Source of the DNA: Sipunculus nudus
Lineage: Eukaryota > Annelida > Sipuncula > Golfingiida > Sipunculidae
Assembly: GCA_026874595.1 (NCBI GenBank)
Contig: CM049310.1
Span: 67,718,056 to 67,782,055, forward strand
Length of the DNA: 64,000 nt
Reading direction: 5' to 3'
The notes under the pieces were generated by a model. The model was not told the DNA's origin and ran no database searches. It saw only the letters and a list, made by a program, of their open reading frames with translations. Both the position numbers and the translations under genes were made by a program. Below, in pieces: positions 58,611 to 64,000 of this stretch. Position 1 is the first letter of the stretch. Each line of letters begins with the position of its first letter.

Positions 58611-58704
58611 TTGGATCGCTGGGGTTTCCCTGCTGCCACTGCTGCTGGTAAGCATTGCCCCATCCTTGTGGGGCATTGTACTGTGGTGGTGCTGGTCCAC
58701 CTTG
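58611..58704 (-). CDS. FUBP-family KH protein, PQGWGN exon
   Basis: A 94-nt exon reading QGGPAPPQYNAPQGWGNAYQ, QQWQQGNPSDP. The PQGWGNxY…QW string is highly characteristic of FUBP1/KHSRP between the last KH domain and the tyrosine-rich repeats (vertebrate PPQGWGNTYPQWQ). The donor CCAA|GTGAGT is strong. Two acceptors are possible; the one at ACTCAG (before 58704) keeps phase 0 with the preceding exon and gives the homologous frame, whereas CTGCAG seven bases upstream would shift the frame, so I chose the former. Confidence 0.9.
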
Positions 58705-59329
58705 CTGAGTGCTGCAGACAGATTAAACAGAATAAGTTTTGCTGTTGTTAACAAGGAGCTTACACATCATGCCACTAAATCATATCAGTTCTGGGTCTCC
58801 ATGTATTTATTAAATCTATGGCTCAAGAGCCAGGCTAATGAAACACTGGCAGCCTGAAGCTCAAGGTTAAGCTGACAGAGGCAGGTCAAAAGGCATACAT
58901 CAGTCAGGTGTCATATGAGCTGGATATCTTAAAATATTCAAAGACCCTTTGCAATTACAAGTAGTCAGTTTGGCTTAAATAAACTGCCTTCCAGCTATTT
59001 ATAAACATAGCACCTAAAGTAAGGATATGTCATTCCTTTCAAGCTAAGATACACACCTGACCAGTGGTACATGGATCTTGGTATAAATCCCATATTATTT
59101 ACATACAACTTTCAGGTTAGAAAACCTGCTTGAGCAAAATAATGGATGAAAATATTAACTTTCAAATGTACTGCTTGTGTCAAGCCTTTTACGCCAATTA
59201 AAATATACTATTCAGGTGAATTGTTTTACTTGTATTATTGCAAAGTTACATTTGCCCCTCTTATTATGGACAGGCAAGCACCAGTTGTCACAGATTTTCA
59301 GACTAAGTCTAGGGTTGCTTAAATGCAGG

Positions 59330-59627
59330 ATGAATTTTAATTGAGAATTGTTTCTCATTTGACAAACAGGATCATTCCATCTCAATCAGAACTTCTACAA
59401 ATTAAGCTATATTGACCTAACTTCTGGCATGTACATAGAAAACATATTAATGAGTATTTTTGCCAAATCTGAACAAAACAACAACCACCATTTCGATAGG
59501 GTTTTCCTTAATTTCTTGAATGAACTAAGTCCCGGTGTCCCTGTTCAGGCTTTGGTAGAACTTAAAAAGAGTCTTACAACTATGTCAAATTTGGAATTTT
59601 TAGGTCTAACAGTTACAAAACTGTGCA
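59330..59627 (-). mobile_element. Family B fragment, reversed
   Basis: ACTTCTGGCATGTACATAGA, CTTAATTTCTTGAATGAAC and TCAAATTTGGAATTTTTAGG are a diverged reverse complement of family B. It stops at the poly-G run at 59629-59652. Confidence 0.6.
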
Positions 59628-59628
59628 C

Positions 59629-59652
59629 GGGGGGGGGGGGGGGGGGGGGGGG
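59629..59652 (+). repeat. Poly-G run of 24
   Basis: An uninterrupted G homopolymer inside a FUBP intron; in the transcript it is poly-C. Confidence 0.9.
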
Positions 59653-59819
59653 AGTGCAGGGCTGAGGGGAAGCCTGCTAGTAGTGGCCAAGCTGGGCCAA
59701 GGCAAGCTGCCTGGGGTGGGTTACATAATGCAAGTGAAGGCTGTACTACTAGGTGGGCCAGATGTAAACAACACTTGACATGGTGTATGAAAACTTGAAT
59801 AAAAGCTACTCTTTTCAAA

Positions 59820-60350
59820 CAATTTCTTTGAAATTTCAGATTTTAAAAGATTAAATCCTTGTGTATATATGCTGTGAAAATTAAATCAACAGTGCTTACA
59901 GGGAAAAAACGTGCCACTGCTAAAGTTGGACAAAATTTAAGGTATTGATTTTTTATTTATGCTAATAACTTGAAAAAAATTGCATTATATTTGGGCCTAT
60001 AACTTCAAAATTATACCTAATACTGACTTAAATTTTGGTATGTGCACAGAAAATGTAAGGAAGAATATGAATACTAAATATGATCAAAAACAGATCAGTA
60101 GTTTTGATATTAGGCAGGCTTTTTTATGGAAAACGGAGGTTTTTCCTTTATATCTCGAAGGAACAAAGGTCTAATGACCCAATTTTCGGTATGGTAGGAG
60201 ATTTTGGGGACATCTAATGGTATGCAGAATTTTGGATTTGTAGGTCCAACGGTTTTAAAACGTGCCCTGTTAATGGACGGATGGCCGGATGGACAACGGA
60301 CAAAGGACCACATCTATAACTCAGGTGACTTATAGTCAGCTGAGCTAATT
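59820..60350 (-). mobile_element. Family B 5' half, reversed
   Basis: The - strand 5' hairpin at 60350-60310 (TTAGCTCAGCTGACT / AAGTCACCTGAG) is followed by TCCGTTGTCCATCCGGCC and B body ending near TTTCAGATTTTAAAAG. Confidence 0.78.
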
Positions 60351-60593
60351 ATAAGCATCTGAAAATGACAGCAAGAATTAAGATTATCATCAAATACTGG
60401 AGCACCCCCTAAACTTGCATGTACCAAGCACAGGATCTGTTGCAGTTTTACATTCAGAGCTGGTGAAAAGGAACTTCATGGATTTATATGAACACACCAC
60501 TAGAGGTTTCAGCGCTGGAGACACTGGCCGAGTTGAGATGGAAAGGCCTAACAAGGTGAAAGACAACAGTTCTTGGAATATATGAATTAATAC

Positions 60594-60728
60594 TTGCTTT
60601 TGACTGAAGTTGGTAGGATACTGGTAGCCTGGATATGCAGTAGGTGGAGGAGCACCACCTGGTCCACCAGGCGGTCCACCAGGGGGTCCACCTGGACCTG
60701 GTCCGCCGGGAGGTCCTGGGGGAGGGGG
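60594..60728 (-). CDS. FUBP-family KH protein, Pro/Gly-rich linker exon
   Basis: A 135-nt, phase-0 exon: PPPPGPPGGPGPGGPPGGPP, GGPGGAPPPTAYPGYQYPTN, FSQKQ. In FUBP1 the fourth KH domain is followed by exactly such a GPGGPGP-type linker leading to the PQGWGN motif. The acceptor is TTTTTTTCCAG before 60728. The donor AGCAA|GTATTA after 60594 is weak but is the only one that keeps the frame without adding unrelated residues. Alternative use of other donors cannot be excluded. Confidence 0.82.
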
Positions 60729-61521
60729 CTGGAAAAAAATATGCAAACATGTTAAAAACATGGTTAAATGACAGCTGTTATGTAACAAGCACCGCAAGGT
60801 TCCATAATATGCCGATTTTATATCTTATGACCTCTGACCTCATTGAATACAGGTGGGTTTTGATGAGAATTAATTCTCATGAGAAACTGATGATAAACAT
60901 TTACGAATTTAAAGAAATTAAATACTTTTTAAGTCATCAGAACGCCACGAATGCAGTGAACCCTGAACTATTAATGGATTTTGCTTTAATTAAACTTAGG
61001 AAAAGATATTATATTTGCTTATTTTTCTCTTGCATTTCAGCAAAATCCATTATATTGATGTTAAGTTATTGTAGCCACATCACATCTTATATATACACTG
61101 ATCTTGCCTATACACAAACTCAGGTGAGATTATCTATATTTGTTTTGGCATGTTTTTTGAAAATCCATTAAAGCCCTGTAAGTTATCATGGCGACACTAA
61201 AAAGACAGTGGACAAACCATGGGTATACCATATTTCAATCAAGACACTTGCTTCAGCTGTATAGTAATCAGTCATATATTTATAAATAACCATCTGTATA
61301 CCACACTACCCATAGAGCTAAAGGCACATGGAACAGGCTGGCCAGGGTTTTGTATGTTTAGAGCTTTTTGAGCTGGAAAAGAATGAGCATTAACCATGAT
61401 AACCATGACCCATGTTGTTAAAAACACAAAAAATGACTACCATATTTTCATGTATATATTTTTATCTGTCCAGCCTTGTGATTTGTTATTGGTTTACCAT
61501 AACATTTAAATGATTTCTTAC

Positions 61522-61679
61522 CAGTCCAGCTTTGTCACAGATCATGGTGACAGCATGATGGATCTGATCTGGGTTTCCTCTGATCAAGAAAGTCTTCTCA
61601 TTAGGTGAAGGCCCTGGTCCACGGGCAAGTTCAACAAAAGCCCCTGATGAACGATTCATTTCTTTGATTGTCTCACCAC
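61522..61679 (-). CDS. FUBP-family KH protein, KH4 second half
   Basis: A 158-nt exon: G (split) GETIKEMNRSSGAFVELARG, PGPSPNEKTFLIRGNPDQIH, HAVTMICDKAGL. Together with the preceding exon it completes a type I KH fold; the GKGG (G-x-x-G) loop straddles the junction, so the nucleic-acid-binding loop is intact. KTFLIRGNPDQIHHA corresponds to the FUBP KH4 strand and helix with F-x-I-x-G-(S/N)-P-x-Q-I. The acceptor TTATGCTTGCAG and donor CTG|GTAAGA are both strong. Confidence 0.94.
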
Positions 61680-62629
61680 CTGCAAGCATAACACTGAGAA
61701 TTGACCATATGAACAAGTGACCCAGGGGTCGTGAACAGTTGAATTTGGACACTGAGAAATTCTATCAATTTTGACTGCTGTCATTTTAGTATTTTTGCAA
61801 TTGTGCTTGTGGCAGTTGAGAAGAATTTATTAAAAGGATTTTATTAAAATTTTCTATGGTATTAGATACATGTAGAATAATGCATGTAGAATGTTTGCTG
61901 GGCTCCGATTGTGACATGTCAACCCTGTTTTCTGAGTCTGAACTGTATTATGAAAAATGTGTAAAAGAAAATGAGTATTGCCACATATCTTCCTCAGCTA
62001 AAGCGTTATCTATGATCAAAGAGCCTACCAAATTTCACAAAGCTCCATGCAATCATTACTGAAATATCTTAACAACAGAAAAAGATGTTAAACTTTTGCA
62101 GTTGTATCCATTACAGTTTTCAAGCACTGGCCGGCTGATTTTCTTCATGTTTTACAAGGTATATGTGTTATATGTGCAGACGATGCACAATGTTTTATTT
62201 TTCAGGTTCCGGGTGCAATTTTTTGTCTAAGAACACGAGTCTGATTTTCCAAGTACTATAAACACACACTAATGTGCAGAACTCACAGTATATAGGTCAT
62301 TGGTTTGCAGGAATATTAACCAAAGACCTACCTGGATATTAAATAAGTTTTTATGACAAAAAGTCATGATTCGTGCTCTTTAAACCACAGGCCAACTGAC
62401 AAAGGTTTTTAGTTATCTGGCAGAGCACTTTATCTGTATTATTCTTTAACAGATCATGATTTTGATATGACAGAATATGATTTTAAAATAACATGTGATA
62501 GCCTTTATCTGAAGTTCTGTCACAGATTGCGATTGTGAAATTACACGACTGCCTTTCATACAAACATTGTAATTCTAGATTTTCTCTTTTGTGTAAAGAT
62601 TTAACACAAAATTATCTAAAGTATCTGAC

Positions 62630-62792
62630 CTTTTCCTATGACCAATCCAACTTTTTCAGCTGGTATGTTGTAACGAGTTTCTTCTTGGAAGCCGCCATCT
62701 CTGTCAAAGCGACCTGGACCTGGCCGATTTGGGCCAGGACCACCAAAGTTGTCATTGCCTCGTCCACGACCACGACCTGGTGGACCTCGGTT
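62630..62792 (-). CDS. FUBP-family KH protein, RG-rich segment and KH4 first half
   Basis: A 163-nt exon: NRGPPGRGRGRGNDNFGGPG, PNRPGPGRFDRDGGFQEETR, YNIPAEKVGLVIGKG. The Arg/Gly-rich stretch is the linker between KH3 and KH4 seen in FUBP1 (GDRGRGRGQGNW type). ETRYNIPAEKVGLVIGKGG is the first strand, helix and GxxG loop of KH4. The acceptor is CAATTTTTCAG before 62792 and the donor AAAAG|GTCAGA after 62630; one base passes to the next exon to form Gly. Exons for KH1-KH3 must lie beyond the window. Reading upstream of 62792 in the same frame gives intron-derived residues only. Confidence 0.93.
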
Positions 62793-63082
62793 CTGAAAAA
62801 TTGAAACAGCATGATAAAATGCTTTACTGGTATATAAGATAAAAAGATGAAAAGAATGGTGGCCAATAGGAGCTGACACTTGCACACCATATTATTTGAT
62901 CTGACAGTTCCCACTGGTGACTGGAGAACAGCTGGGATTGCATGGTGATTTTTGTGATGAGAACCGGTCAAGTATTCACTTTTTACCTACATATCCACTT
63001 CCAGTGCTACAAACTAACATCAATACAGCACTTGGTACTTTATCTGAAATCTGTTAGAGACTTAATATTGTTACCATAGAAA

Positions 63083-63440
63083 CAAACGACATGGGACCCA
63101 TGGGTCATTGTGCTAAGCTTAAGTTGACCTAGAAGGTAAAACTTTAAAATAATACTGAATGGTGATTAAAAGTATAAAAAGAAGAGGTAATATAGGCCAT
63201 GGTTAGTTGATATGATTGAAGAAAACGTTGCAAACAATATTTTGTGATCTGACCATGTGTTTCCCATTGTTAAAACTAAAGCATTTTTGTGAATGTAAGA
63301 TTTATTACCATGATCATTGGTAGGCTTATCGATAATCTGTTGACAGTTAAGCAGTTTACACATTTGTCAAGTTAGATGCGATTTTATTTTATAGTTGCTA
63401 TAACATTCCCACTTTACAGGTGGAAAGACTTGATGGTGAA
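63083..63440 (-). repeat. Family L copy 2
   Basis: CATGGGACCCATGGGTCATT followed by TGACCTAGAAGGTAAAAC, then ACAATATTTTGTGATCTGAC and TTTACAGGTGGAAAGACTTG, parallels 58018-58400. Both copies lie in FUBP introns in the same orientation. Confidence 0.75.
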
Positions 63441-63496
63441 ATTTAATTCAACAGTGCTTACAGGAAAAAAGTTTATTTATAATTATTAAATATTTT

Positions 63497-63672
63497 ACAA
63501 GGCCTACAAGCCTGATGCAAACCTGTGCAGAGTTTGGGAGTATGAATGGACGTTTATTTTTAAAATTTAATATTGATCCTCTTATGTCCTGCTTATCTTC
63601 CTTAGTCATTATGATTTCAGCAAAATGGACGTTTTTGACCTGCTAGTTTCGGACTAGGACATTTTAAAACTA
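63497..63672. repeat. Family J block, copy 2
   Basis: Collinear with 38398-38588 from CAAGGCCTACAAGCC to TTTTAAAACTAG. Directly after it the sequence differs from copy 1. Confidence 0.8.
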
Positions 63673-63985
63673 GGATGTATCAGTCAGGATTTTTCAGATA
63701 TGTTCTTTTTGCCAGGGATGATTATTGGGACAGATGAACGGACAATTTAGCAGCATGCTTTTGGAGAAGAACATTTTTAATGTTTTTTAGCTTCTTCCCT
63801 ATAAAATCTAAGAAAAAGCAGTTAGCCAAAAAATAAGCAAAATCCGATAGAATTTTTTAGATGACAAATTGTTTGCAAAAAATTTGGTGATGCTAGCTCC
63901 TGCCCTTTTTGAAATTGCTATGTTGCACGACTGACGACAGAAGACACCACACCATTGCATTAGCTCACAGATTCGTTAAAAATGC
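63673..63985 (-). mobile_element. Family D element, copy 3, reversed, 5' end region
   Basis: On the - strand TTTTTAACGAATCTGTGAGC, TAATGCAATGGTGTGG, GCTAGCATCACCAAATTTTT are family D 5' sequences. Beyond them on + the sequence AAATGCAAACCAAGTTTTTT also follows the D-type end at 40177-40205. Confidence 0.7.
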
Positions 63986-64000
63986 AAACCAAGTTTTTTC

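Noticed and set aside
60644-61171. 175-codon + strand frame
   Set aside because: Its start overlaps the Pro/Gly FUBP exon on the other strand and the remainder is AT-rich intron sequence with no recognisable domain.

Overview
This is eukaryotic, AT-rich, intron-bearing nuclear DNA, most likely from a bivalve mollusc. The evidence is two animal-type genes with short conserved exons in long introns, embedded in dense non-autonomous repeats of a style common in bivalve genomes: terminal hairpins, GTCCGTCC tracts and internal satellite arrays. I cannot name the species from sequence alone.

Only two real genes are visible, pointing towards each other. (1) On the + strand at 1-10355 lie the last three exons of an ABL-family non-receptor tyrosine kinase: the C-terminal tip of the kinase domain (1639-1728), a linker exon (2095-2205), and the long last exon with proline-rich motifs and the F-actin-binding domain (8089-10355). 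The upstream SH3, SH2 and kinase exons lie before the window. (2) On the - strand at 62792-51748 lie the last six coding exons of a far-upstream-element-binding protein (FUBP/KHSRP family): the fourth KH domain, a Pro/Gly linker, a Gln-rich stretch and the C-terminal tyrosine-rich activation motifs. KH1-KH3 lie beyond 64000. All exon junctions in both genes are phase-compatible. I found no convincing third gene. One frameshifted fragment at 46386-46622 resembles a repeat-borne invertebrate protein family.

By my tally roughly half of the window is interspersed repeats. I label the families as follows. A: about 1.2-1.7 kb, 5' hairpin, core of alternating ~131 and ~149 bp monomers, 3' hairpin then CTAG. 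A2: relative of A. B: about 2.65 kb, with an internal ~675 bp duplication. C: ~335-340 bp monomers. D: ~300-420 bp units. E: ~180 bp monomers. F: 144 bp monomers. J and L: unclassified duplicated pieces. Most share one architecture: a hairpin at the 5' end, a CCGTCCG-type tract, a tandem core, and a 3' hairpin or palindrome. Insertions of A and A2 can be compared with empty paralogous sites inside this window; they show no obvious long target duplication. This fits Helentron/HINE-type rolling-circle elements, but that class assignment is inference.

Layout: 1-1628 minisatellite in an ABL intron; 1639-10355 ABL exons, with repeats A2, B, A and C in the last intron; 10356-12050 ABL 3' flank; 12053-16174 repeats A, C remnant and B; 16175-19437 no feature recognised; 19438-32250 nested repeats MITE, A, B, E, B, A2, C, D and A2; 32459-34450 an AGTACT-rich hAT-like element; 34593-46345 C, J, A, D, F and B copies; 46386-46622 pseudogene fragment; 46682-48339 (TA)n and unassigned DNA; 48340-51747 probable FUBP 3' UTR; 51748-62792 FUBP exons, with introns full of B, C, A, L and a foldback element; 62793-64000 FUBP intron with L, J and D repeats.
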